This document shows positions 34,818-44,467 of a stretch of 44,787 nucleotides of DNA, piece by piece. The stretch is from NCBI GenBank assembly GCA_946803715.1, contig CAMPET010000212.1, positions 84,582-129,368 on the forward strand, written 5' to 3'. The number at the start of each line of letters is the position of its first letter. Positions within the stretch are counted from its first letter, which is position 1. The notes under the pieces were generated by a model. It was not told where the DNA came from, made no database searches, and saw only the letters and a program-made list of their open reading frames with translations. Source of the DNA: Beroe ovata. Taxonomy: Eukaryota; Ctenophora; Nuda; Beroida; Beroidae. The position numbers were made by a program, and so were the translations under genes.

Positions 34818-37800
34818 CCACAGAAACATCCACAGAAACATCCACAGACATACACACAGAAATCCTATACACACAGAAATCCTATGCTACGTTTGTTGTG
34901 TAAGTTGAAACTGCAAAGTACGAATTGTATGGCCCAATTACTTTCTCTACTCTTATACCAAAAATGAGCACTATGAATCTACTCAGATAGTTGGGATTGA
35001 AGTCTTTGACAATTTGCTGTACTCCAAATAGCCTTTGTTTAGGTCAATAACCACTCTCACTCGCCAAATTTCCACACTCTCAAACAGTTGTGGCGGATCT
35101 ATGTCGGTTATGTAACGCGCCAATACTAATTCTGTGTGTGATGCGCGCGCACAACGTTCCATTATATTTGTGTTGTAGAATTAACGATACCTGCGCACAG
35201 TGTTGCGCATTTTTCCGCCAGCAAAACCAAGCTGGTCGGATGCCAACTACCGTTGGGACAATTCGATAGCAGTGTCATGTTTTTTAGTGCCGGGTGCTGT
35301 CAAGAAGAAGTTCACAAGAGGAACAAATAGCCCTGAGTTGACAAGTTGGGCTTCTGATGAAATTCAAGACGTTGATGATCGAAGTCAAGTAAGTATACCA
35401 TTAAGTTATTACAAAGTTACTTACTTATTTTTTTACTGAGTTACTTACTAGATTACTTACTTAGTTAATCTAATCATTCTTCAAACTCAAAATTACGCTG
35501 TCAAACAAATCGTTCACCCAACATGAGATAAGAAGGTCGCAAGAAAATCAAAATACTTTGAAGAGTAAAGCTGTACAAGACGTCGAGTAGATAGCATAAT
35601 GTAACACGTTCGACTTGATACTTGTATTTAGAATATTCGTCCTTTGTCGAACTCATATAAATGTTGTTCTCTTGTACCTAAGGCTTGCTCTTAGTGTTGC
35701 TAGTCTACACCAGCACTTTATTCCTCGAGTAGAGTTATTTACATCAGAACACTTCTTGCTCAATCTTTAGACCAGCTCAATTTTGAGATTTGCTCAATGT
35801 ACACACGCGTTCCTTGCTATGTGATCTGTGATTAATTGTGGCCATGATAGCTGTAGTATTGTCATACTTTAGCATCAAGCTGTCCAGTGCCAACAACATC
35901 GCAGTGCACATGACTTTCATAACGTGTACATTTGTGATGATCGACATGTCTATGTCTCCATTACTTTCTTCATTCATGTCTATGATGTTCGTCAAACTAT
36001 ATCCTTGTTCAAGTATTTAGTCGATATAACATTATAACCCAGCATCCAGCTATAAGTCCGAGATTAAAGTTCAAAATTCATAGTTAAAACTCTAGCTGCA
36101 GTCCTTGTGTATATATCATGCAGTGTACCGCATCATGCATTATAGGGAGTAATAACTTAATTACTCTCAACAGGGAGGTAATTAGTGCATTTGTACGATA
36201 TCTTAGTCGCCAGTAGTAACTCAAACCCTGTGCCAATCCATGTTTGTTTTGATGCACGTGTCACGTGTGTCTCTGAAGTACTGAAGTATAACATTTTCTG
36301 AAGCAGGAAATTTCAACTAAATCTGTTTTCTCCTGATAAATTCTCTCGTGAAATGATCTTTCCTTAATGCACGAGCTTCATATGTACTTGTTTTTTTTTC
36401 ACGTGCGTTGTCGTTCAGAGGAAGGCTTGTAACCGAGTACTACAAAAATTGGCATGTTTCCATGTTTTTGTCGCATTTTGCCGCAAACTACAGTCCAGTT
36501 TTCCACTCTCGAATCTCTTTACTTTGTCACATGTGACTATGGTGTTGAAGTGGCAAAATAACATCATAGTTAGATAGCATCCTCGTGACAGTTTAGTTTC
36601 TGTTGCATTATCCATGTTTGCTGGTTCATATATGAGTATGAGTTCCTACTATCTAGATTCTAGGGTATATCGCGTTACAGTGATACCTACTGATGTTATG
36701 AATCTAGAAATTAAGTTTCGGTTTGTTATTTTGATTTTGTTGTGATTCATTTTAGATTGTTTCATGCAGCAAAAGAGTTACCATATATTATGTAAATAAA
36801 TTGAAATATAAGCGATATTGGAAAACCTTCGCTCAAATATATCACCGTATAATCAATGATTTTGGAATTTGCTCTTCTTGTGACGATCAAAATGCCCTGG
36901 ACAAATGTGTTAAATGTCTATTTTGTCACAAAAATTTTCATGCTATCTGTAAACAAGATAATGGTGGTGCAGATAACGTCCTGTGTAACAAAACCTTCTT
37001 AGAGCAGTACACCAAGCGGGTTGACAAGCAAGATGCCTTTTCCGGTACTTTTTGCTTTGTTTGTGATCCCTGTCTCACAAACCATGAACAGAAGCATGCA
37101 GCTTCACTTCAAGAACATGTTTATACCCTTGAACGCAAGATGGAATCCATGGAGTCAAATATTAGCCAAATAAAGGAGCTCATTGTGAACCAGAATCGTT
37201 CAGACCCATCACCTGTTTCATCCACCAAGTCTGTTGATCTAAGCTCTGAAGCCAATCCATGGAAATGTCAAGAAGGACTGAAGAGGGTCAAATCCAAAAC
37301 TCCCATCATTGTCAAAATGAGTTCTTCAGGTAGTTCTGTTGCAGATGGTGACTTGGAAAAAATCATCACTGAGAATCGGATACAGGTTGATAAGAGTTAC
37401 AAAAACAAATCTGGAGAAAATGTACTTGTTGTTGAACGTGCTGAGGACAGAGCCAAACTTACTCACAAGCTGAAAGAATTGCACCCTGGTCACAAGGTCT
37501 TCCAACCTCCAGAGCGATTACCAACAATATCAGTGGCAAACATCATTGAAAATATTTCACCCGAGGTTCTCAAAGCAAGAATACTTTCAATACATGAGGA
37601 AATCTCATCCATGGTCTCAAATGGCGCAGCATTTGATGTATTGTATGTGAGAGAACAGAGGAATGGGAAAAGATTCCAGGCTTGTATTCGGGTGAGTAAT
37701 GATATACGCAAATTCATTGAAAATTTAGGCAACAGAGTCTACATTGGAATGTATAGTTGCCAGGTCTATGATCACTTTTATGTCAAGAGATGTAATAATT

Positions 37801-40269
37801 GCCAGAAGTTCCATCACTACCAGGATAAATGCAAAGCAGCTAAACCAGTGTGTGCCAAATGTGCTGGTGAACATGAAACCACCAGCTGCAAATCTTGCAA
37901 TGAGCCGAATTTCGTCCCAACATGCATAAATTGTAAGAGTGCCAAATCATCTTTCACTCATACTCACGAGGCGACATCACTTGAATGCCCATCATACCAA
38001 GCTGCACAGGACAAGCTGAAAAGGTCAATCAATTTCTATAATTCAAAAAACATGTAATGAGGAGCCACACCACAGGCAATCATAAAGCGACTGTTGGTTT
38101 GCATTGTATATCATGGAATGTCAGATCACTTAATAATAAAGTCGACCCAATCATGGAATACATTGTTAACCAGAATCCAATGATAGTTTTTATCCAAGAG
38201 ACGTGGCTGACAGAATCACACAACCACATCACCGCAACCATTAAGGCCCAGGGTTATGACATTCATCACTTCTTCCGTCCTGACTCTCGTGGGGGTGGAG
38301 TTGCCATTCTCTTTAAGGCAGGTATGATAAAAGTGGTAAAGCTCTTTATCAGTAACCAACCTTCCTTTGAATCAGTGTCGCTGAAATTGAAACTGCCTAA
38401 CAAGAAGTACCTTCTTTGCTCATGTGTTTACAGAACCGGACAACTATCATCAATGTTCTTTCATGACTTTGAAATGTTCCTCAGTGATCTCACTTCTAAG
38501 TCAGAGCAGCTGCTCATATGCGGAGACTTCAACATTCACATAGATGAACCGAGCAGAAGCCAGATGCAGTTTAACAAGATCATATCAGACTTTGGTCTAA
38601 CTCAGCATATCAAGGGGCCTACTCATACGTCTGGACATACTCTTGATCTCGTGATTGCATCTCATGGTATCATTGCAGCAGGACAAGTCTCAGCCACACA
38701 CTTGTCAGATGAATTCCCAACTTGTGATCACTCTTGTTTATCAGTGCATCTCAACATAACGGGCCAGAAACATGACAATCAAAAGAAAATTATGTTCAGA
38801 AACATTCGAAATATTGAGAAAAATGAGTTTAGATCAGACATTGCAATTGCCTTGAGAAGTGTTGATGAGTCCGAAAAATCATTAGAAGACATAGTTAGTT
38901 ACTACAATGCCTCAGTGTCTGGGGCACTCGAAAAACATGCTCCTCTATTAGTGAAATGGATAAGGGACTCACCAGACTCAAAATGGTTTGACTCCTGTTA
39001 TAAAGCTGCTAGATCAAGAAGGAGGAGGGCTGAAAAAACTTGGAAGAAAAGCTTACTAGAGGAGGATAGGACTTACTTTGAGAATCTGCGAAGATTTTGT
39101 AATGAGCTGGCAGCCAAGAAGAAGAAGGAATATTTTAGCAATCACTTTAAGAAATACAATCATTCTCAAAAAGGGTTGTACCGATTCGTTGACACATTCC
39201 TGGATAATGATCACTGCCTTACATTACCGACAAGTGAAAATCTGAAAGACATAGTTAACAAGTTTAATTCCTACTTCACTTCGAAGATCGAAAACATCAG
39301 AAACTCATTCCAACCCAAATCTGTGAGTCAAGATTGTCCTCCTACATTCAATGGAACCACCCTTTCAGACTTTGAACCAACCAGCATAGCAGAAATAAAA
39401 GATATCCTCAAAGAGACTCAACTGAAATCATGTGATCTGGACCCGATTCCTGCTTCTTTGATCTCAGAAAACTTGGATCTTTTTATACCAACCTTATGTA
39501 AGATCATAAACACATCACTCGCAGAGGGCTCTATGGAAAACCTGAAATCTGCCAATCTTATTCCTCTGATAAAAGGCCAAAATTTGGACCCAGACGTTCT
39601 GAAGAACTATCGCCCTGTATCAAATCTTGCTTTTGTCGGGAAACTGGTTGAAAAGGTCGTGCAAAGAAGACTTGATAAGCATTTCAAGGTGAACAACCTG
39701 AATATTAACAATCAGTCAGCTTATAAAAAGCATTTCAGTACGGAGACCTTAATGATTAGGATAGTAAATGATCTTCTCATAGCATCTGACGAAAACAAAG
39801 CGACTGTCGTGATGCTCTTAGATTTGTCAGCTGCATTTGATACCGTTGATCATGTGAAGTTACTTTCGATCCTTAAGGAGGAGATTGGAATAACTGGAAG
39901 AGCANAATTTGGAAGAAATTAAGAAAAAGAAGGTTCGTTATGTAGCTCGTGTTGATTGGCTTCTTTTGTCATCCCTAGAAAACTAGAATAATTCGCTCCA
40001 GAGAAGCTATTTAGATAACATGCCTCACATAAAATCTGAGCAAATTGCCATCACATAGGTCAGGCGGCAGCATTCAACATTTTGCCCCTCCCCTCCCCAC
40101 CCAACTCCCCTCCCCCTCATCTGTTATTTCAGGAGCAAGAGTTAATGAACAACGGTCATGGGGTGCAACCTCCTTACCATGGATCTGAGGATCACGCTGA
40201 AACTGTAGAGAGACAGAAAACACCGGATAACCCAAGGAAAACTGGCGGCATCCACGGAGTCTACAAGAA
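29507..40269 (+). CDS. Ser/Thr-rich basic phosphoprotein-like gene with alternative first exons (3' end uncertain)
   Basis: Common exons 33562-33683, 35288-35388 and 40133-40269 (phases 2, 1, 0 and 2) are preceded by either of two first exons: A, 29507-29628 (MSKHSSNEGPLVKNG..., in-frame TAG just upstream), or B, 31758-31858 (MLKKRRASSFHPASSIDTL...). Both end in AA| phase 2, so they are interchangeable. From exon A the product reaches 160 codons plus two bases at 40269. It is hydrophilic, with SPE/SPA motifs (GSPERVSPEN, NSPEL), R-x-x-S/T and RRAS-type kinase sites (RRAS in B, KRRTNS in the first common exon), and basic clusters (VKKKFTRG). No fold is recognised; it looks like a disordered regulatory region, perhaps the N-terminus of a larger protein. 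Splice sites are strong apart from B's donor (GTGTGT). A LINE sits in the third common intron. Confidence 0.62.
29708..29946. mobile_element. MITE-like element with 31-bp terminal inverted repeats
   Basis: Arms 29708-29738 and 29916-29946 match as inverted repeats at 28 of 31 positions (ATAGAGAATG...GGGGAAGGGTCCC). The 239-bp element has no ORF and carries an internal AGATCCCTAGTTTTCT duplication near 29866-29897. It lies in the intron after first exon A. No target-site duplication is obvious by eye. Confidence 0.6.
30564..30650. repeat. Compound (CACAGA)/(CA)n microsatellite
   Basis: CA repeats interspersed with CAGA and CTCA, on the + strand. Confidence 0.85.
30797..30874. repeat. (TG)n / TGTC microsatellite with N
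   Basis: A TG-strand counterpart of the nearby CA tract, with N at 30827. With the CA tract at 30564-30650 it forms an inverted pair of microsatellites. Confidence 0.85.
31653..31696. repeat. 22-bp tandem duplication
   Basis: GTATGATGGCATGAATTTATTG is followed directly by a copy with two changes, about 60 bases upstream of first exon B. Confidence 0.8.
31859..33561. other. Intron after first exon B
   Basis: AT-rich intron. It contains a (CA)n tract at 32980-33024 with NN at 33003-33004, and no convincing exon. Confidence 0.5.
32980..33024. repeat. (CA)n microsatellite with NN
   Basis: CA run interrupted by NN at 33003-33004. Confidence 0.9.
33869..33935. repeat. (CA)n microsatellite with 18-base N run
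   Basis: CA run on either side of N at 33896-33913. Confidence 0.9.
34038..34078. repeat. (CA)n microsatellite
   Basis: CA run with single CG and TA interruptions. Confidence 0.85.
34226..34273. repeat. (CA)n/(CATA) microsatellite
   Basis: CA run with several CATA units. Confidence 0.85.
34779..34870. repeat. (CA)n followed by ACATCCACAGAA repeats
   Basis: A clean CA run to 34816, then CCACAGAAACAT-type repeats and two ACACAGAAATCCTAT copies. Confidence 0.85.
36255..36267. promoter_or_regulatory. Pair of CACGTG E-boxes
   Basis: CACGTG at 36255-36260 and 36262-36267, one base apart, in the intron shortly upstream of the LINE copy. Weak evidence for function. Confidence 0.3.
36437..39905 (+). 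mobile_element. CR1/jockey-type non-LTR retrotransposon (LINE), 3' part missing at gap
   Basis: The element comprises a 5' UTR shared with 44468-44787 (320 bp, six differences), ORF1 and ORF2 (APE endonuclease plus reverse transcriptase). The N at 39905 interrupts the RT domain, so the 3' end is absent from the assembly here. It is in sense orientation in an intron of the phosphoprotein-like gene. The upstream boundary is at or before 36437; the match to copy 2 cannot be extended left because copy 2 itself abuts an N at 44467. Open ORFs and 98% copy identity indicate recent activity. Lack of the 3' end prevents finding target duplications or placing the clade firmly. Confidence 0.9.
36756..38057 (+). 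CDS. LINE ORF1: PHD-like zinc finger, RRM-like region and CCHC zinc knuckles
   Basis: Open from 36756, just after a TTTTAG acceptor-like site and in-frame stop, to TAA at 38055-38057. The first in-frame ATG is only at 37140, inside the protein. Numbering from 36801 (418 codons): a Cys/His-rich PHD-like finger at about 24-91 (CSSCDD, CVKCLFCHKNFHAIC, CFVCDPC), a coiled-coil at about 100-132, an RNA-binding RRM-like middle, then knuckles CNNCQKFHHYQDKC (CX2CX4HX4C) and CAKCAGEHETTSC (CX2CX3HX4C) plus a third degenerate CINC. This is the usual ORF1 layout of CR1/jockey-group LINEs, coating the element RNA. The missing start could mean an upstream ATG lost by mutation, a non-AUG start or splicing. 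Stop codon overlaps the ORF2 start. Confidence 0.85.
   Translation: MVSCSKRVTIYYVNKLKYKRYWKTFAQIYHRIINDFGICSSCDDQNALDKCVKCLFCHKNFHAICKQDNGGADNVLCNKTFLEQYTKRVDKQDAFSGTFCFVCDPCLTNHEQKHAASLQEHVYTLERKMESMESNISQIKELIVNQNRSDPSPVSSTKSVDLSSEANPWKCQEGLKRVKSKTPIIVKMSSSGSSVADGDLEKIITENRIQVDKSYKNKSGENVLVVERAEDRAKLTHKLKELHPGHKVFQPPERLPTISVANIIENISPEVLKARILSIHEEISSMVSNGAAFDVLYVREQRNGKRFQACIRVSNDIRKFIENLGNRVYIGMYSCQVYDHFYVKRCNNCQKFHHYQDKCKAAKPVCAKCAGEHETTSCKSCNEPNFVPTCINCKSAKSSFTHTHEATSLECPSYQAAQDKLKRSINFYNSKNM
38057..39922 (+). CDS. LINE ORF2: APE endonuclease and reverse transcriptase, truncated by gap
   Basis: ATG at 38057 overlaps the ORF1 stop as TAATG. The apurinic-type endonuclease occupies residues 15-235: N21 in SWNVRSL, E48 in IQETWL, D157/N159 in CGDFNIH and the D224-H225 pair in CDHSCL are all present, so the active site looks intact. 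The RT starts at about 455 (KSCDLDPIPASLI), with NYRPVSNLAFVGKLVEKVV (518-535) and motif A MLLDLSAAFDTVDH (586-599). The catalytic FADD box and thumb would follow but are missing: at 39905 an N interrupts the sequence and the reading stops at 39922. Encodes the target-primed reverse transcription enzyme of the element. Loss is most simply an assembly gap, not a biological truncation. Confidence 0.92.
   Translation: MRSHTTGNHKATVGLHCISWNVRSLNNKVDPIMEYIVNQNPMIVFIQETWLTESHNHITATIKAQGYDIHHFFRPDSRGGGVAILFKAGMIKVVKLFISNQPSFESVSLKLKLPNKKYLLCSCVYRTGQLSSMFFHDFEMFLSDLTSKSEQLLICGDFNIHIDEPSRSQMQFNKIISDFGLTQHIKGPTHTSGHTLDLVIASHGIIAAGQVSATHLSDEFPTCDHSCLSVHLNITGQKHDNQKKIMFRNIRNIEKNEFRSDIAIALRSVDESEKSLEDIVSYYNASVSGALEKHAPLLVKWIRDSPDSKWFDSCYKAARSRRRRAEKTWKKSLLEEDRTYFENLRRFCNELAAKKKKEYFSNHFKKYNHSQKGLYRFVDTFLDNDHCLTLPTSENLKDIVNKFNSYFTSKIENIRNSFQPKSVSQDCPPTFNGTTLSDFEPTSIAEIKDILKETQLKSCDLDPIPASLISENLDLFIPTLCKIINTSLAEGSMENLKSANLIPLIKGQNLDPDVLKNYRPVSNLAFVGKLVEKVVQRRLDKHFKVNNLNINNQSAYKKHFSTETLMIRIVNDLLIASDENKATVVMLLDLSAAFDTVDHVKLLSILKEEIGITGRAXFGRN
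39923..40132. other. Rest of the third common intron
   Basis: Short sequence between the LINE gap and the exon at 40133. It ends in a CCCCTCCCC pyrimidine tract and TTTCAG acceptor. Nothing else seen. Confidence 0.5.
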
Positions 40270-41460
40270 GTGAGTTCATTTCGGGTTGATGAAGACCAAT
40301 ATTTATTGAAACCCAAAAGTCAATACTACCAGAAATTACCACCAAAAGTAATTAGTAAATACTACCATACTCTTTACTGGTAAATAATCCCAGTACTCTT
40401 TGCTCCTTGAGAAAGTATATGAGATCTTTGCTTCTTATTTCCTGATGACTCGCATTGTGCGCACTAGCAAGGAGCTCTCCTTGAATCTTTCCCTCTTTCT
40501 ACGCCCACAATCACAGCTAGCAGTAATGTCATAGTATTTTGAGGTGTTTACACACACCCGGCATAACTCTTGCAATTTCCTCTCATTTTCACTCCCCCTC
40601 AAGAGAAAATGCTATTCTCGCTCTCTCACACACTCCTCACGCATCCTGATTCCTAAACGTATTTTAAACGCATCTTGTCTACCGCTTAGCATCAATGCTC
40701 GTGCTCCAATTTTCCCTCTTCTCTCTCGTTTTATTCTTTGTAAATCTTGTATTTTCATGCTCCTTTTTGGTTGAATTCTGGAAGACACTCACTATATATT
40801 GTTGTAGTATGTGTAGTACACATTGTGTACCATCGTTCAAAAGTAGTTAAAAACTTGTTCTGTTCATCTTTAATTTGGCATTTTTCATATGATCCGTTCT
40901 TTTAACCGCATGAACCATTGCAATGTCATATTATGATCAAGGGGTACTTACCAAACCTTGTCAGCAGAAATGATACTTTCCAAGATACTAAAGCTGGAAT
41001 TCATCCTTTGATCTCGAATCCCTATATATATCTCAGATTAGAATCATACAATCTCCCACTCATTGTGAGTGTGTGTGTGTGTGTGTGTGCAGCGCTCGCT
41101 CTATGTCATCCTTGACGCACGTCGCGCGCCTTTGTGTGCACATGTGAATAATATGAATGTCATGGGTGTTCTTAGATATGCTGCTCCTTTATTAAACTTC
41201 AAATTGTTCACTTGACACTTCATCAGCGCCTATTTTCCATGGGGATTGGGGGCGCGGTCATATCTGTGTTTTGAGTTAGCTTGCGAGAATTTGTTGAACG
41301 TTGCTCATCTTTATTATACATGATTAAGATATGATTAATAGTCGTTATTAAAGTAAATTTTCCTTACCATAATCATTAATCATGCTGATCGTAATATGCG
41401 ACTGTGACTACCTATATAAAGGTACATCTTGAAGGTTTATTAGGGGCCAATGATGAGGCA

Positions 41461-41501
41461 ACGTATTGTCAACGTATTGTCAATGTATTGTCAATGTATT
41501 G
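41461..41501. repeat. 11-bp tandem repeat
   Basis: ACGTATTGTCA repeated nearly four times (later copies ATGTATTGTCA). Confidence 0.8.
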
Positions 41502-41830
41502 GCCATTTGGTAGCGTCGTTGGAGCGCAAAAATGATGTCAAAACTACGTTGTATAAGAAGTGAGGTCAGGGCGTCAGGCCAAAATAGTGTCAAAGCGAAG
41601 CTGTGATAGTTTTAATAGGTGGTATCAGAGGAAGTGCTTCCAGTCTGATTGGTGTCGGGGAAGATAAACACATGTGTCAGTGCAATGTGTGATTATTATG
41701 TTAAACATGAGCGATGCCAGTATGGATCCATGCGACCTCGGTCCACATTTGAATGGACATACAGCAACACGGCGCATTATAATAATTTCTGTATAATAAT
41801 AATTATCTGATCTCGGACATCTCATTTCAG

Positions 41831-41878
41831 AGCGTGCTCAGGGAATGTCAAATTCCAGCATATCTGGTTTCCCTGCGT
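41831..41878 (+). CDS. Candidate terminal exon of the phosphoprotein-like gene
   Basis: A good acceptor (GACATCTCATTTCAG) accepts the phase 2 exit of 40269 and reads ...K-ACSGNVKFQHIWFPCV-stop within about 48 bases. It would complete a protein of about 176 residues (isoform A). No poly(A) signal was located, and a chance short reading is possible. The true next exon may lie beyond the window. Confidence 0.3.
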
Positions 41879-41891
41879 GTAATTGACAGAG

Positions 41892-41906
41892 AACACACAC
41901 ACACAN

Positions 41907-41937
<31 letters not shown>
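41892..41937. repeat. (CA)n microsatellite with N
   Basis: CA run with N at 41906, directly after the candidate terminal exon. Confidence 0.9.
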
Positions 41938-41940
<3 letters not shown>

Positions 41941-42196
41941 GAGCTCAGTATTATACTATGACAGCATGACAGGGGAATTATACCGAGAATTATGTATCCC
42001 GTTTGATTTTCCCCTCAGTTATTTTGCTCACACCCTGTTGACCAAGGTTTCTCATGATGTTTCTTATCGGATTGTTAACCCTGCCGATCAAAATGTCGCT
42101 TGCTTCAGCTCGTGCTTTGTACCTATATAGTAGGTACTACTATACTACTACTACTATAGTAGGTATAGTGTGTTTCTCGAGATCATCGGAACAGCT

Positions 42197-42302
42197 GTTA
42201 CAATTGTGTAACAAGAGTGTGTGAGTGTGTTACAATTGTGTAACAAGAGTGTGTGAGTGTGTTACAATTGTGTAACAAGAGTTTGTGAGTGTGTTACAAT
42301 TG
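42197..42302. repeat. 32-bp tandem repeat, 3.3 copies
   Basis: The unit begins GTTACAATTGTGTAACAAGA and continues GTGTGTGAGTGT; starts are at 42197, 42229, 42261 and 42293. Each unit contains a GTTACA...TGTAAC inverted pair, so each copy can fold. Confidence 0.9.
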
Positions 42303-42494
42303 GACAAACATCATCTTCAGTAGCAGCGGCAACAGCAGATTGTATACTCTCTTCATGCATTATAGAGCTGTTAGCGCGACCATTAGAGAGCACGTCGAAC
42401 CCTAAATGTGTATAACTTTGCAACTTTTTTCAAATACCATGGCACACTTCGCTTCTCGATACCCGAAGTGATGGAGTGGCTTTTTAGGATTGGG

Positions 42495-42574
42495 GTACGG
42501 AATACCCAACTTCTAGAATACCCAATGTCGGGAATACCCAACGTTGGGTATTCTAGAAGTTGGGTATTCTGTAC
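42495..42574. repeat. 31-bp-arm foldback built from a 10-bp word
   Basis: Arms 42495-42525 and 42544-42574 are complementary at 30 of 31 positions. GAATACCCAA occurs three times on the left and its complement TTGGGTATTC twice on the right. The loop also takes part in a perfect 22-bp palindrome at 42532-42553. Confidence 0.9.
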
Positions 42575-42798
42575 TGATTCCCCTTTCAAGTATGCTTTTT
42601 TATAGTAAACTAGCCTGTGCGATATCTCTGTATAAACGATACATGTTCTCATCTCGACAATATATACGTATAGCAGCTATGATAATATACGGTCTATACT
42701 TGATGATTTGATAATGATTTGTGTATCTCCTGAGCTGCTTCTGTTCTTGGTGTTGGTGGAGGAGAGAGATATAATTGCCCATATTCTGATCGCGCCGT

Positions 42799-42882
42799 GT
42801 GGTATACGAGTATAGATGCGTGGTATACGAGTACAGACGCGTGGTATACGAGTATAGACGCGTGGTATACGAGTATAGACGC
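42799..42882. repeat. 21-bp tandem repeat, four copies
   Basis: GTGGTATACGAGTATAGACGC is repeated four times with two single-base variants. The unit contains GTATAC. Read in frame on the minus strand it gives a TTRLYSY heptapeptide repeat, but there is no gene context. Confidence 0.9.
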
Positions 42883-44467
42883 GTGGTTCTTATATGAACC
42901 CCAATTCTATTCCTCAATACTTCAATATGATTACAAATACACAGCGATAATTGATCGTATAGTATAATCCTTAATACTTTAATATAATCCTTATTTTACG
43001 GTAGAAAAAAATCGGCACATTTTAGTCGTTCATGATCGTTCATGGCCCTCTCTTTTCTTGTCAGTAGCGACCGGATTTTTAGAAGTCTTTTGCTGTCGTT
43101 TCGATTCATATGAATGTCTGAGACCAGAGTTTGGCGCCTGCTGCAGTTTTATATCTCCATAAATATGATTTCACTTCCCACGAAGCCTATATCTCGAGTG
43201 TGTTAGGCATATCAACATAGTGGAAAACTTCGAATTGATCTAAGTGAAATATATACTTCGTTCGTCGCATCGTTTACGCGAGAATTTTGATTTGCGGCCC
43301 ACAAGTATCGTAAATGTAGAGTGAGATTGTTGTTTCTGGAGTATTGCAAACCTTAATGAGAGATATGCCGGTAGTAATACTCTATTGATGGATTAGGACA
43401 ACCAATGCATGCATATTCTTCAGATAAATCTCAGTCAAATATTTGTGCAATATTGTTCACGGCCGGTAAATTGTACAGTAATTTCCCTCGACCAACATGA
43501 GCTGGGACCATCTTAATTCCATGGTACTGCGGCCACCTGTTAAATGTTATATTATGTAGAGACTTTAATAGTCTGCACTCTCCGAATATTATACCACCCC
43601 TTATAGTACTCAATCCCACATTGAATCTTTCTTTTCTATACACCATACATTTCAATATGATTGATTTCACTTTGAATCCTCTGATTTAGTTTATATTTCT
43701 CATCGATATATTTCTAATTTCTCATATTCTAGGTTCTAGCCCCCTCCTCTTAGCTCCTCCTTCACAATCTCTCTCGCGACAAACTATCTGCATGAACAGC
43801 TATAGCGTCTGAATCAGCCATTCAACTGTGCAGTTATAACAGATTCTTTACATAGTACAATCCGTGTCATAACTACATTTCTAGGAACCCGAATAATAAT
43901 TCGCATAATATTTGACCTGGTACTGTGTCTCCAGTCTAACTTTATAATCCCTGCCAAAAGACTCTACGCTTTATCATTCTAGGTGAACATGGTTTCGTGG
44001 TCTTAGGGTGACCTTTAAGATTTTATTAAGTTTATCAAATCGTTCCTATTCTCGTCGTTTTTGTCGTTTCTCTGTTGTTGCCGTTTCTTCGTTGTTGTCG
44101 GCACTTTGTGGTTGTCGAGGGGTCAGCATCACGACCTTTGCTGTGTGAGACCCTAGCTGTTGCACTTGTCTCGTTGATATGAGTTTCCGGCGATCATCTC
44201 TAAGTGCTCTTAACAATCTGAAGTGAGTTTTTTCATACGCCAATCACACTGGCATGACAGCTCAAGATTCGTTGTGAAATGGAGTTCAAAATCGTATATA
44301 TGGTGCAGCAGTCTAAATTATTTCATTTTACTTCATTTAATTACTTCATTCATGCAATGAAGTTATTAGAATACTCCGGCCCCCACTGATGATTATAGTT
44401 CTCCCTACTTCACCGGCCACAAACCTATATTCCCAGCCACGGCCCAAGTGTTCAGTTTAATACACAN

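Larger units (their letters stand above)
40270..44466. other. Intron or 3' flank of the phosphoprotein-like gene
   Basis: AT-rich stretch of about 4.2 kb. It holds TG/CA tracts (41067-41089, 41892-41937), an 11-bp tandem repeat (41461-41501), a 32-bp array (42197-42302), a foldback (42495-42574) and a 21-bp array (42799-42882). The only coding candidate is the short exon at 41831-41878. Other ORFs are translations of repeats. Confidence 0.5.

Noticed and set aside
36415-36615. Minus-strand ORF in the LINE 5' UTR, also in copy 2 (44452-44646)
   Set aside because: Conserved only because the two LINE copies are 98% identical; no domain and antisense to the element.
42383-42652. Mirrored ORFs over the foldback
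   Set aside because: Both readings arise from the inverted GAATACCCAA repeats.
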